Assembly: GCA_003116975.1 (NCBI GenBank)
Contig: BGKB01000080.1
Coordinates: forward strand, 246,109-310,108
Origin: Aurantiochytrium sp. KH105
Taxonomy: Eukaryota > Sar > Bigyra > Thraustochytrida > Thraustochytriidae
Direction of reading: 5' to 3'
Length of the DNA: 64,000 nt
Part shown: piece after piece, positions 18,038-28,551 of the stretch
How positions within the stretch are numbered: the stretch's first letter is position 1
How the letters are laid out: each line of letters starts with the position of its first letter
Translations under genes and position numbers: made by a program
Notes under the pieces: model-generated
Seen by the model: only the letters and a program-made list of their open reading frames with translations
Told to the model about the DNA's origin: nothing
The model's database searches: none

Positions 18038-20101
18038 TCATTTGCTGGACTTGGAAGAAGACGACGAAGTCTTGGACTTGGATTCGCGCTTGGGCTTACG
18101 AGCGGCCGGCTGTTCGTCTTGCGTCGATTCTTGCTTGGAGTCATTTCTGTCTTCTGTGGGGCCGCTGACGTCATCGATCTTCCGCTTGCCTCGACGCTTG
18201 TGACCGTCAAGATGCCGGCGAAGCTCCGAGTTGCAGGCGAAACCCTTATCGCAGCCTTCGATTGGGCAAGGGAATGGCCGTTCTGGAGAATGAATGCGGA
18301 TCAAATGAAGACGGAGATCTGTTTGCCGCACGAAGGAGCGCTCACAGCCCGGTTCCGAGCAAACCCACTTTTTCTCCTTGGTGTGATGATTGCGCACGTG
18401 AAGGCGAAGACCCTCGGCCGTGGAATAGGATTTGTTGCAGCCCTTGACGTTGCAGGTAATGGCGCCAGGCTTGCGGGTGTGAATGCGCTCGTGAGAGCGA
18501 AGACAACCAACCTTGAAAAACGACTTGCTACAGAATTTGCATTTGAATGCGCGCGCTTCATCGACAGTACGGTGCGTTCGGACATGCGTTTCGAGACTCC
18601 ATTCCCACTGAAACGTGCGTTCGCAGTTGGGATGCGGACACTTGTACAAGTGGTTCGTTTTTCCCTTGATGTTACGCTTGATATCGTCGAGGTCAAGCGT
18701 TTGGAGTTCCTCCCGCGATTCTTCGTCGTCCTCGGCTTGGTCACTGTTACGTTTACGCGCTTTGGTCTTGCTATCGTTGTTGGTTTTGTTGTTGCTGCTC
18801 TTACTGTTGCTGCTATTGCTACTGCTGCTGCTACTACTGCTACTTGTACGATTGCCAGTTTTCGCCTGAGGAACTTGTTTGTGTCTTTCCTGTGGCAGGA
18901 CAGATACCTTTGCTGCTGCATTTACCCCCTGTTTGTCGTTAATACTCAATGGCAATGGTGGGGAAGCAGGAGTGGAAGAGGCCATGCTGAGAATAAAAGT
19001 CGGCTGAGGGGACGAGGATGATGCTGATGCGCCTGAAGAAAGTGGTGGGCTTTGTTGGTCGGGTCCCAGCTGGTGCAATTTCGATAGGGCGTCCATGGGC
19101 TGCTGGAGTATTCTCGAACTTGATTCAGAAGGCATGCTCGAAGGGGGCTCCCTTCGTGCGTATTGCTCCAGGAGGAGCCGCTGACCTTGGCGATTGGCAG
19201 CTTCGTTATTACGCAACAAATTAAGAGCAAGGTCGGTATGTGGTTTCGTACTCGATCCGAGGAAGTCGAGCATATTCAGGGCGCCAGGACTCCCGTGTCC
19301 AGAAGTGTGCAGTGCGGGCGGCAAACTCGTTGTTGGCATCATGTTTGGTATGGGTTGGACGCTACTTTGCAGGAGCATTTGTTGTTGTTGTTGTTGCTGC
19401 TGTTGTTGTTGATTGGCTGCTGCTGCTGCTAGTGCGGATTGAAGTGCCTGATCATGCTGTTGCTGTTGCTGTTGTTGCCGCTGCAGTTGCAATTGGAGCT
19501 GTTGAGCTTGCTGGAATTGGTATTGATGTATTTGACGAAGCTGCTGCTGGTGCAAGTGTTGTTGTTGCTGTTGAAAGAGATCGAGCAAGTGCGCAGGAAG
19601 TTGCGTCGGTGAACCGAAACCAACTCCTGCAAGCGGCATTTGGCTCAGCATAGGACTTGATGTTGCTGCTGCTGTTGTTGTGGAAGCCAGTGAAGATGCA
19701 GGAATCTCCTCTTGCTGGGTCTGCAAGCTTTGCTGATACTGCAGGACGCGCTGATGCCCAAGGCGAAGTTGCTCCTCGTGAGGAATGGCGAAAGGGCGCG
19801 TTGCCGTTGACAGTGCGCTTTGAGTCCCCTGAGGCGTGGCTTCAGGGGAAGGCGTCCAGGACGCTTGAGAATTATTGACGTTGGCGTAGTGTGCGGCGTC
19901 GGCGGCCGAGATAGCGGTGGTGTTAGCGGCACGCCCACTGTTTCTGGCCAGCGCCACGCCCGAAGAAGTGGCGTGCCGCGCGGGCACGGAGGGGGGCGAA
20001 GGCGCTGGCCGACCTGGAGTTCTTTGCGCGGACGTGGGCCCGTTGTTTGTGCGCTCTTCTCTCTGCTTTCGGGCACTGGAAGCGCTGGCTGGCAGTGCCA
20101 C
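18038..20101 (-). CDS. PolyQ C2H2 zinc-finger protein, 5' end uncertain
   Basis: The open frame encodes up to 687 residues. Five C2H2 fingers lie at about residues 485-640: four of the C-x4-C type (CPHPNCERTF, CNVKGCNKSY, CSEPGCERSF, CPIEGCDKGF) and one C-x2-C (CKFCSKSF). Spacing and the TFIIIA-like linkers indicate a sequence-specific DNA (or 5S RNA) binding protein. Before the fingers come a poly-Ser tract, an Asn/Ser-rich stretch and long Gln runs (about residues 190-245). The tail is basic and Ser-rich. The frame's upstream end has no ATG; the first in-frame ATG is at 19651, deep inside the Gln-rich part, so the start is probably on an upstream exon that I could not place. Likely a transcription factor. 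Confidence 0.8.
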   Translation of the reverse strand: MALPASASSARKQREERTNNGPTSAQRTPGRPAPSPPSVPARHATSSGVALARNSGRAANTTAISAADAAHYANVNNSQASWTPSPEATPQGTQSALSTATRPFAIPHEEQLRLGHQRVLQYQQSLQTQQEEIPASSLASTTTAAATSSPMLSQMPLAGVGFGSPTQLPAHLLDLFQQQQQHLHQQQLRQIHQYQFQQAQQLQLQLQRQQQQQQQHDQALQSALAAAAANQQQQQQQQQQQMLLQSSVQPIPNMMPTTSLPPALHTSGHGSPGALNMLDFLGSSTKPHTDLALNLLRNNEAANRQGQRLLLEQYARREPPSSMPSESSSRILQQPMDALSKLHQLGPDQQSPPLSSGASASSSSPQPTFILSMASSTPASPPLPLSINDKQGVNAAAKVSVLPQERHKQVPQAKTGNRTSSSSSSSSSNSSNSKSSNNKTNNDSKTKARKRNSDQAEDDEESREELQTLDLDDIKRNIKGKTNHLYKCPHPNCERTFQWEWSLETHVRTHRTVDEARAFKCKFCSKSFFKVGCLRSHERIHTRKPGAITCNVKGCNKSYSTAEGLRLHVRNHHTKEKKWVCSEPGCERSFVRQTDLRLHLIRIHSPERPFPCPIEGCDKGFACNSELRRHLDGHKRRGKRKIDDVSGPTEDRNDSKQESTQDEQPAARKPKRESKSKTSSSSSKSSK

Positions 20102-20790
20102 GCTACGCTTTTGATACGTACGAGCGAGCGAGCGAGCCCACGCTAGCTACTAGCTAGCTGGACCCGACGTACAATTCACGCGCTGCTGTGCTTGGTCACG
20201 TCCATGTATGCACGTCGATCCAGGTCCTCGACGAGGGCTTCGAGCCCCCCGAGCACCGGCGCCCGTCCGCGAAGGCCGAGCAAAGGAAAGAGCGAAAGGA
20301 AGCGAGAGGGGTCCAGCGGTGTCCACAGGCGATTGATTGATTGTCTGTTTGTTGAGCCAGGGCGTTCTGCCGAGCACGCCGGCCACTCCGCTGCGCTCGC
20401 CTGTCCCGCCGTCCTCCCTGTCCCTGCCGCCTGCCGGCGCGGGGCGTCGTGCTCCCGCGCTGCTCAGCGAGTCGGGCTGGGTCGAGGCGAGTTGGGCGAC
20501 GTGCGGAGGCGAGGCAAGTTCAGTCTGTTGCGCCGGCGCCCCTCGCGATGGTGATGAGGATGATCGAGTTCGGGCTCGGCTCGACGCGCGGGTGCGGAGC
20601 CCCGGCAGACCTTGCAGCAGCGGCAGCGGCGGCGGGCAGCAGCAGTAGCAGAGGGCGTGGCGGGTTGCCGACGCGCAACGCGACGCGGCGCGGCGCGGCG
20701 CGGCGCGAGCGCGCGGGGGCTCGATGGGGCTCTGCCGGCGCCTCTCGAGGTCTTGCTTGCTGGTCGTTGCTAGTTGTTGCTTGGTGTTGT

Positions 20791-20870
20791 TGCTTGCTTG
20801 GGCTTGCTTGCTTGCTTGCGTCTTTCTTTCTTTCTTTCTTTCTTTCTTTCCTCCTTTCTTTCCTCCTTCC
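20791..20870. repeat. Adjacent (GCTT)n and (CTTT)n microsatellites
   Basis: A GCTT tract runs directly into a CTTT tract and then into imperfect CCTT-rich polypyrimidine. Confidence 0.9.
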
Positions 20871-20967
20871 TTTTCTTCCTTCTATTCTTCTTCTTTTTTC
20901 CTTTTTTCCCTTCCTTCCTTTCTTCCTCCAATCGCGGCAGTTCGCGCCGGGAATCGAGATTTACTTC

Positions 20968-21000
20968 TTTCATTCATTCATTCATTCATTCACTGTCATT
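20968..21000. repeat. (CATT)n microsatellite
   Basis: Short CATT tract; a related (TTCA)n tract recurs near 22067. Confidence 0.85.
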
Positions 21001-21641
21001 CATATTTTCTTTCTTTGCTTCATTCTTTCACTCGCACTCTCTCTCTTGCAGCGCGCTCCGGGCTGCGGGTTAGGGGGACAAAAGCGCGGGGCGCTGCGGG
21101 GGTGTGGGATCCCGACCTTCCTTTCGAGTTTTTGTTTGCAAAGTTCCTTCTCCGTCCCTTCCTTCCTCTCTCTCTCCCTCCATCCGTCCTGGCTGGCTGT
21201 GCTTCTTCTTTTTTCTTCTTTCTATTACCATGGGAGATAGAGGATGGCCGGCCAGGTTTTTCCTTTTCGCCGTTGTTTTATGATCTGAGAGGATCGCGAT
21301 GGTTTTTGCAGTTAGTTTTTCTTTTTTTCCGGGATGGAGATTGGCGGCGGGCAGGCAAGGCCAGGCCAGCCATTAGCCAGCCTTCGCCGGGCGCGGCCAT
21401 GGCCAGCCAGATCACAGCATCGTTGGATTCAGCGAGATGGCCATTGGCCGTGGGGGCTAGAGGGGCCAGCAAGCATGGAAGCGGGCGGTCTGCCCGTGGC
21501 GGTAGCGATGTATCAAAGGGAGCGAGCGGCGGCGGCTCTTGACCGGGAAGACCCAACTTATCTTGCCCCTTCTTCTTCATCCTCGTCTTCTTCTTCTCGA
21601 GTCTTGCCCATCGTAATTTGAAGAGCGGAAGTCAGCAACTT

Positions 21642-21642
<1 letters not shown>

Positions 21643-21674
<32 letters not shown>

Positions 21675-21675
21675 A
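21643..21675. repeat. (CCAG)n microsatellite
   Basis: About eight near-perfect CCAG units. Confidence 0.9.
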
Positions 21676-22066
21676 CCTGTGAGTCGAGATGGAACGGAGC
21701 GGGCTCGACTAGACTAGATTGATCGATGGACGAGCGGCTCTCGCGTCTTTACTCCCTCTTCTCCCGCTCCCGCTCCCTCTTACTCCCTCTGCCGGTCTGT
21801 AAGTCTGTCGTCAGCCATGGCAGCCGGCGTAGGTCGAGCTTGGTAGATCGCGGCCGTGCGGTTGGTAGGTCAGTCGATGGTGATCCGTCTTGAAGCGAGC
21901 TCGAGCTTCGGCCATGGCCCCAGGGCGGCCCCAGGGCGGCGCCGGCCGATCGCATGCCGTCGCCGGGCAGTCAGAGCACAGCACTCTCCGCATGGAATGC
22001 CTCAACCGCGGTAGGCTTCGAGATTATTTATTCCACCGATCGTAGGTGCTTCAAAGACGTATAGAA

Positions 22067-22102
22067 TTCATTCTTTCATTTATTCATTCATTCATTTATT
22101 CA
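22067..22102. repeat. (TTCA)n microsatellite
   Basis: Imperfect TTCA/TTTA tetranucleotide tract. Confidence 0.85.
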
Positions 22103-22377
22103 CTGTCGATCGATGGTGGCTGGGCTTCTCGCTGAAAGCCATCTTTTCCTCTTTGTTGATTGCTTGCAGTCGCCTTGGTGGCTGCCAAATACTGGCAGCC
22201 AGACAGTGCCGGCGGACCTGCTCGGCTGCACGCGCCGGCTCGAGTGTTAGTAGCAGCGGTAGTGGAGGCAAGCAAGCCCGAGCATGGCTTCTGAGCGTGT
22301 GGGAGGGGGGCGACTAGGCTTGGTAGGACGCGTCGATTCGCAGCGAAGCACGGCATCCATCGCCTGACGTACACGCG

Positions 22378-22388
22378 CCCCCCCCCCC
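22378..22388. repeat. Poly-C run
   Basis: Uninterrupted cytosines; similar runs occur near 25207 (C) and 24513 (G). Confidence 0.85.
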
Positions 22389-23202
22389 TTTGCGCTCGTG
22401 ACTGACATGTATATCCGTCCATCCATTCCGTTTCCGTTTCGTGGGCAGCGAGCGGTCACGGACGCGGAAAGAGGTCACGGTCATGGGCTGGCCCGCCCAA
22501 ACTCTTTGCTTCTTTTCCTTTTCCTTTTTCCCTTGATTTCTCTTGATTTCCTTTTCTTTTTCTTTTCAATCATGCCAGCGGACCATGGTAGACGGGGACG
22601 CTGGCTTACTGTGGGGTCTTCTGCACGCGCTGCGTACTACTTTTACCACTACAAGCAGTAAGGCACCACTTCGCTGGGCCGTCCGCGCACGCCTCGCAAC
22701 GCAACACTCGGTTGCTGCCTTTCGAGGCGCTACGCTCCTTTCGGTTGAAAACATGTCCGCTGCCACTAGCAAGATGGCTCGCGCCAGCGGCCGGCCCGGC
22801 CGGCCGGCCACCAATCGCGCGCGTTGCAATCGCGTTCTCCCCCCTCGTCTCAGGGCGAACACGCAGTTAGCTGCCCGGGCCAGGGACCAGCGCGGAGCGG
22901 AGCTGGCTGCTCCTATCATGCGCCGCCGCAGCTACTGCGGTTGCTATTACTGTTGCTGCTGCCGCCGCTGCTGCTGCTGCCATGGCTGCTGCTGCTCCTG
23001 GCATGCCATGATATGACATTATCCGTGACGCCGAAGCGGTCCCGCGTCGCGGAGAACCCGCAGTGAACAAGGTGCGGGCGCCAAGGGAGGCTGGAAAGTG
23101 TGCAAACGTGTGTCGTCCCCTGTAGGCGGCGGGGCCAACCCGGCGGACCAGCCAGAGCCGAGCAGCCAGTTGGCAGCAGAGCAGAGTAGAACCGTCCGCG
23201 TC

Positions 23203-23235
23203 GCCTGGCCTGGCCTGGCCTGGCCTGGCTTGGCC
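23203..23235. repeat. (TGGCC)n pentanucleotide tract
   Basis: Near-perfect CCTGG/TGGCC repeat of about six units. Confidence 0.85.
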
Positions 23236-25103
23236 TCGCTCCGGTGGCGCCACGGGACGGCAAAGTGCGCGATGGTGAGGCGGAAGGCCGGGATGCAAGG
23301 GCCGGGAGGTAGGCAGCGAGGTCGGAGGGGTTGCTCGCGCGGAGAGAGAGCGTCGTGCGTCACTCTCTCTTTTCCTCGGAAGCCGAGAGAGCGCTCACTC
23401 CTTATGAAAGGAGGAACGGTGCGTCCGCGCGTCGCGCAGCTGTGGAGCAATCTGTGGAGCAGGCAGTCTGCGGAAGGAAGCAAGGCAGAGGGGCTTTTCG
23501 CCCAAGTGTCAGGTTGAAGTGCGAGGTGTGGGCGCGCCATTTAATCCCCGCAGCGAAACCTTGCGCCCAGCCTCTGCTTCCGGAAAGAAGCTGAGCGACA
23601 CTCGGTTGGTCGTCAGGGGGGGGGGTGTGCACGACTTTCGAAATCTCGGGCGCGGGAAGCGGCGAGAAGGCGCAGCGCGCTCGTTCCCTTGGGCCCTGCA
23701 GCTGCGAGCGCGGCGCGGGCGCTGCGCCGAGGGCCGCCGGCCGCGGCCTCGAGCGCGGCACGCGTCCGCGCGAGCGGAAGGTGTTTATGTGTGTATGTGT
23801 GCTGGGGCTGGCCGGGGGGGATAAAGGAAAAGTGCCTGGCGGCTCCCTGGCGCGTGCAGCGGTGCACGAAGACGACACTCGAGGCCGGAAGTGAACCAAC
23901 GATCGTGACGACGCCTGCGGCGAGGCTTGGGTGAGCGAGGCGTTCACCGTTCGCGGCGCAAAGGGGTCCGTGCGCGAAGTGCGTCCCGGCAAGGGGGGTG
24001 ATTGCGCGAAACGCTCGCACGGCGGCCAGGCAGGGCCGGTACGGCCGTGGTGAGCCTAGCTCGAGAGTCGAAATAGTACCAGTAAAAAATAAAAAAGTAA
24101 GCCCCGTGCCACAGCCACTAGCAGCATCGGCAGAAGGCCCTCTTACTACAGGCAGGTCGCGCGACCTGCCAGCTGCCTGCCGCCCGCGGAGTCGAGCACG
24201 CGACCACGGAGATCTCGGCAGTGAACGAACCAGACGCGACGTGAAGCGAGGCTGTCTGCGCGTGAAGCGTGCAGTGGACGCGGACGTGGACCAGGGGAGG
24301 AGCGACCTACTAGGTCCTCGTCCGTCGACAGCCAGGCGACAGGCCTCTTCTACTTGTTTCCCTATGAGCGTGGCGAGGCCCGCAGCCGCGTGGGGCGCCG
24401 ATCGCCGCCCCGCTGCCGGGCGTCAATCAAGTGCCACTTGCTGCCTCGGGACGCCTTTTGTGAAAACAGGCGAAGCCCAAGGCGAGGCCCGAGGTATTCA
24501 CTTCGACATGCAGGGGGGGGGGGGTGCAAGGACCGAGCATAGATCCCACGGCCACGGCGGACACGACCGCAAGGTCGCATGTCGGTCGCGGCGGCAGCGA
24601 TGTGGCGTTCCTGGAAAGAGTGAACCAACGAAGGAATGAATGATTGATTTTCTTATTGACGGTGAAAGAACGCAGGATTGTGGAAACCCTGCCGACCGTA
24701 GTACTAGTGGTCGCTGTGTTGCGCTGCGCTGCGCTGCGTTACGACGTACACAAACTTGAGAGGAGACACGCGCGCACGCACGCACGCGTGCGCCATATAA
24801 AATCCTGCGCGTCTTGCGCCACGGCTGGCCATGGCGCTGCCAAGGGGGACAACGACGACGCGCCCCGGCCTTCAGCATACCCAGGCGAGGGACCTGGTGG
24901 AGGAGGACCCGCTGCAGCGAGCCCTGTCGCGTGGAATAATGGGAAAGCAGCCGCGCACAGCAGGACAGCACGAGGTCCCTCCCTTCCAGGCCCGAGCCGA
25001 CGGCCTGCTTGGCGTGGCGCGGCAGGGCACGGCGCTGGCGCGACGGCGCGGCTCGAGCGAAGCCCAGTCTGGGCGGCTTCTCGGGGCTGGGCGCGGCGGC
25101 TGA

Positions 25104-25124
25104 GCTGGCTGGCTGGCTGGCTGG
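25104..25124. repeat. (GGCT)n microsatellite
   Basis: Perfect short GGCT tract. Confidence 0.85.
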
Positions 25125-25583
25125 CCATCGCGGCGGCGTCAACGAGGTCGCGGAGTTTCACTCATTCGCCATGGCCACCGGACTACTGTGTGGGCAAAGA
25201 AGTCGCCCCCCCCCCCCTGGTACGGTCGAAGCGCGTGAGCGGTATCTGAGAGCGACGTGCCAAACTCGCTCGCTCGCTCGCTGGATCTGGCTGCGCGTGA
25301 AGCAGAGCAGTGGCAGAGCAATGAATGGCAGAGGCGAGGAAAGCAATCACGCGGCGGAGTCGACGAGCAAGCAAGCGCGTGAGAGTGGATCTGATGAACG
25401 CGAGACTTCCTTCCGTCATGGGAAGCCCCCAAGTCGCCCTCCTCCTCTTCCCTTGTAAAGCACGATGCATGAACGACGCACGCGGGCAGCCTCCGCGCAA
25501 CACACCAGCTACGGCCGCACCACACAGGACGCAGAAGTTCGGCCCTCGATCCTCGATCCTCGATTCTCGATCCCTCGCTCGCT

Positions 25584-25645
25584 TGATGGTTGGTTGGTTG
25601 GTCGGTCGAGGGGTCGGTCGGTGGGTTGGTGGGTTGGTTCGCTCA
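25584..25645. repeat. GGTT/GGTC tetranucleotide tract
   Basis: Degenerate G-rich tetranucleotide repeat whose translation gives artificial Trp/Val/Gly-rich frames. Confidence 0.75.
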
Positions 25646-26938
25646 TGGGCTCGTTCGTGGGTTCGTGCGAGGGTTGGTTCGTTCGTCGGCCGCGTGGCCC
25701 GTGTGGGTGGACGGGAAGTGGGACGAGGCAGCGCTGGCTCTGGCCCTGGCCCTGGCTCTTTGAACCAAACAGACCGCGCGGGCTCCAGGCGCTGTAGAAA
25801 GCTAGCTTTCAGGCTATTCCAGGCGAGGCGAGGCGAGGCGAGCGGCGTTCTCGCCGATCAAGCAGCCAGCCAGTCCAGGTCCGCAGGGGCATGTCGACCC
25901 TTTTAAAATTAGGCCTAAACCTCGTAGGCCTGCCAGTGCAGAGCCTGGTGAACACGAAACGAAAGATCGACTTTACTCGTCCCTGACATGAGTTTCGTGT
26001 TTTTCCGAAATGGGCCAGGAAGGAAGTAACGAAGTACTACAGGGCAAGAGTGCGTGCGACTAGGGCAAAAGCACTTGATGCAAGTCGTGTCGCGACTTGA
26101 TAGCTCCAAGGCCATAGCGGAAGATCGACTTGACCGCTCCATGGTTTACGTGGAGAGGGTGCGGCGCATGTGTTTGAGTAAGGAGCCCGGCAAAATATCT
26201 TGACCGACGACCGAAATTCGCGATGCGACGCAGGGCTGTGCTTGACAGAACGAGCCACAACGTCTCGACTCGTTTCTCGTTTGACTTGAAGTGTGATGAA
26301 CAGTGATTTGATCTGGCTCATCCGGAATACGTTCATACCGCCCACCTCACATACGTGCGTCTCGCGCAGGGGTATCTTCTCTCAAAAGAGCATGTGAGAA
26401 GGAAAAGCTTGACAGACATTAGCCAGACGCAACAGATAAGGCAGGCTTGTTTTTTTCGACCAGATTTTGTAGGAATCAGCCAAAAATAACAAAGCACAGA
26501 GCAATGTCAAAAGGCGTGCTAGGCCACGATTCCTGCCTCGACCTCACCAACAGAAAATTCTGCCAGCCATGCCTGGTATTGAAGATTCTTGGCGCGATAT
26601 AGGATTGTTCCCGGAATTGAGAGCGCCCGATGTCTTTACCCACCCAATTCGAAGGATCCGAAGAATGAATTTAGCCTGTCCGGCTGAGACTGCTGCAAGT
26701 GCTGCAAGTGCAGCTGATCTTGCTATTAGCATTGTTTGGTGACGCGACGTTTTCCTTCGAATCAAGAACTCGTCAATCCGGGTCGAGATTTGTGCTTGAA
26801 AGTCTTGCGGGTTTCGGGCCAGTTCCACAATCGTTCCGCGTCAGTTCCGCAGACAATTTGACTGGCACGCCGACCGCGTTGAGATGAGACGAGTTCTTCG
26901 ACACCGACGCCGAGACCGAGGCGTCGAAGCAGACCTGA

Positions 26939-28390
26939 ATGGAGGGAGCAGAGGCTAAGGCAACGCCACCTAGTGCCCCTGCAGGCGCTCACGTTGCGTG
27001 CAACGAAACCATGGAGCAGACAGCGTGCCAAGGCGACGAAAACCAACAACAACAAGAACAGCAAGGATGGGTCTTGCGCCTTGATCGCGCCGACGTCGAC
27101 CGCGCCGCCTTCGACGCCTGGTACCCGATCTTTAGCCGACGCAAAGGCGATAAAACGTCAAAGCAACACACCATTCGATCTGTCATTCTGCCCATTGACG
27201 ACGATTTTCTGGCATACCTGAACCAAGACGGAGTCGTGCTGCCCACCGTTCCCGAGGGCATAGACCTTGCCGTCGCAGATCCTCGCTACGTCGTTCCCGC
27301 ACCAGAGGACACCTATGACAACTTTGGCGATGTTGATTGGGAAACGGACTCGTCTGCTGATGAGCTCGACGACGCCCAGGCTCCTTGCTTTCAGGCTCTG
27401 GAGGCCTCCCTCCGCGATGCTCTTGACGAACTCAAGGGGGAGGCCTTTGTCAAGCTTCGTTGGACGAGTCCTCAGGACGCAAGCTGGGTATGCGGCTCGC
27501 TACGTTGCTCGACGCCCGGTCACGTCTTTCTCTTGCTAAAGTCGTCCGATTTCATTCGCCACGATCTTGATCACGTTTACGATAATTGCTGGGACGCCAA
27601 CGATGCCAACGGCGTAAACACGGATACAAATGCAAACGCAGACGCAAAGGCAGCAGACGCAAATGAAGATACCGCTACGGACGGAGTACAGTCGGGGCAA
27701 AGCGCCGCGGGAAATCTGCGTCTCGTGCTGCGCCGCTGGAGCCACCTTAACCGCGCCATGGAGTTTCGCTGTTTCATTTATGGGCACGAACTCATCGCCA
27801 TTGCGCAACGCCATCCACATGATTTCTATGCTTACCTTCAGGAAGGCGAGCCTTTTCGTGCAAAAGTTCTCGATGCTATCACCTCGTTCTTCGACTCAGC
27901 TCAAATCCCAGACCTGTATCCGGCGCCCAATTTTGTCATGGATGTCTACGTTGACCGCGAGGAAAGGGTCTGGATTGTTGACTTTGGCCCGCTCGCCACC
28001 TTTGTGCCCGAGACAGAGATCTCCTCCTCGTCGCCAAACGTGGACTCCATCATGCGTTGTTCACAAAGTCTTGTATCTGTTCCGCCACATGAACTACTCA
28101 GCTGGCAAGATCTGCGACGCCTCATCTCCGTGGCAGAGCGCCAACAAGAGACCTCGGCAGAGACGAACGAGCATGCAGAGGCCAATGATACCGATCAGTT
28201 CCCCGAGTTCCGCGTTGTCACTTCGCGTCGCGAAGCCGAGAGTTCTCGCGATGTGAAGCGGTCCCACTGTGTACCTATTGAGCTTGTAAACGGCCAGCTC
28301 ACGCCTGACATCGTCAAACAAGCTCAGGATCAGCTCGAGGCGATGAGTACCAAGAGCAAGACCTCTCCTCCTGAGGCGCCAAAGGAGTAA
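26939..28390 (+). CDS. CDC123: CDC123 / D123 family eIF2 assembly chaperone
   Basis: 483 residues from ATG 26939. CDC123 is an ATP-grasp-like cytosolic chaperone that promotes assembly of the eIF2 alpha-beta-gamma complex. Family features in order: W-x-P-x-F start region (FDAWYPIFSRRKGDKT), IRSVILPIDDDFLAYL, D-x-PE-like acidic linker, FVKLRWTSPQDASWV, then LVLRRWSHLNRAMEFRCFIYGHELIAIAQR, and the ATP-grasp end VMDVYVDREERVWIVDFGP. The last motif is DFNP in most relatives, so Asn is Gly here. An Asn/Ala/Asp-rich insertion of about 35 residues lies near residue 220. The 3' end converges with the lipase maturation factor gene, with 161 bp between stops. Confidence 0.92.
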   Translation: MEGAEAKATPPSAPAGAHVACNETMEQTACQGDENQQQQEQQGWVLRLDRADVDRAAFDAWYPIFSRRKGDKTSKQHTIRSVILPIDDDFLAYLNQDGVVLPTVPEGIDLAVADPRYVVPAPEDTYDNFGDVDWETDSSADELDDAQAPCFQALEASLRDALDELKGEAFVKLRWTSPQDASWVCGSLRCSTPGHVFLLLKSSDFIRHDLDHVYDNCWDANDANGVNTDTNANADAKAADANEDTATDGVQSGQSAAGNLRLVLRRWSHLNRAMEFRCFIYGHELIAIAQRHPHDFYAYLQEGEPFRAKVLDAITSFFDSAQIPDLYPAPNFVMDVYVDREERVWIVDFGPLATFVPETEISSSSPNVDSIMRCSQSLVSVPPHELLSWQDLRRLISVAERQQETSAETNEHAEANDTDQFPEFRVVTSRREAESSRDVKRSHCVPIELVNGQLTPDIVKQAQDQLEAMSTKSKTSPPEAPKE

Positions 28391-28455
28391 TCAGTTGGTG
28401 ATATTTCTTCTTTGATGACCACTCAAGTGCAAGTTCGTCACTGCTGTGAAATGCA

Positions 28456-28461
28456 AATAAA
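28456..28461 (+). terminator. Poly(A) signal AATAAA of CDC123
   Basis: AATAAA 66 bp after the CDC123 stop codon. Confidence 0.5.
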
Positions 28462-28551
28462 AAAAGCTAAAGATAAGTCGATCTTTTTCTGACGTCTGCT
28501 CCAAGAAAAAGCAGCACAGAGCAAATGCTATTCAACGCTGAGCCTCACTAC

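Larger units (their letters stand above)
20102..26938. other. 6.8-kb gene-poor mosaic of simple repeats
   Basis: No convincing protein gene. The stretch is a patchwork of tetranucleotide and pentanucleotide microsatellites (GCTT, CTTT, CATT, CCAG, TTCA, TGGCC, GGCT, GGTT/GGTC, AGGCG), poly-C and poly-G runs of 8-12 bases, and GC-rich spacers. Long frames on both strands translate to low-complexity sequence. The last 1 kb (25.9-26.9) is less repetitive and closer to average composition. There a minus-strand frame from ATG 26717 begins like a signal peptide (MLIARSAALAALAAVSAGQA) and might belong to an unrecognised spliced gene; I could not assemble it. Confidence 0.6.

Noticed and set aside
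20336-21542. Several 200-270 codon plus-strand frames
   Set aside because: Mostly translated microsatellites (FLSFFLSF runs), no conserved domain, most begin at non-ATG codons.
24000-24640. 213-codon frame rich in Arg/Ala
   Set aside because: No domain, no good start, ends in shared repeat DNA; composition explains openness.
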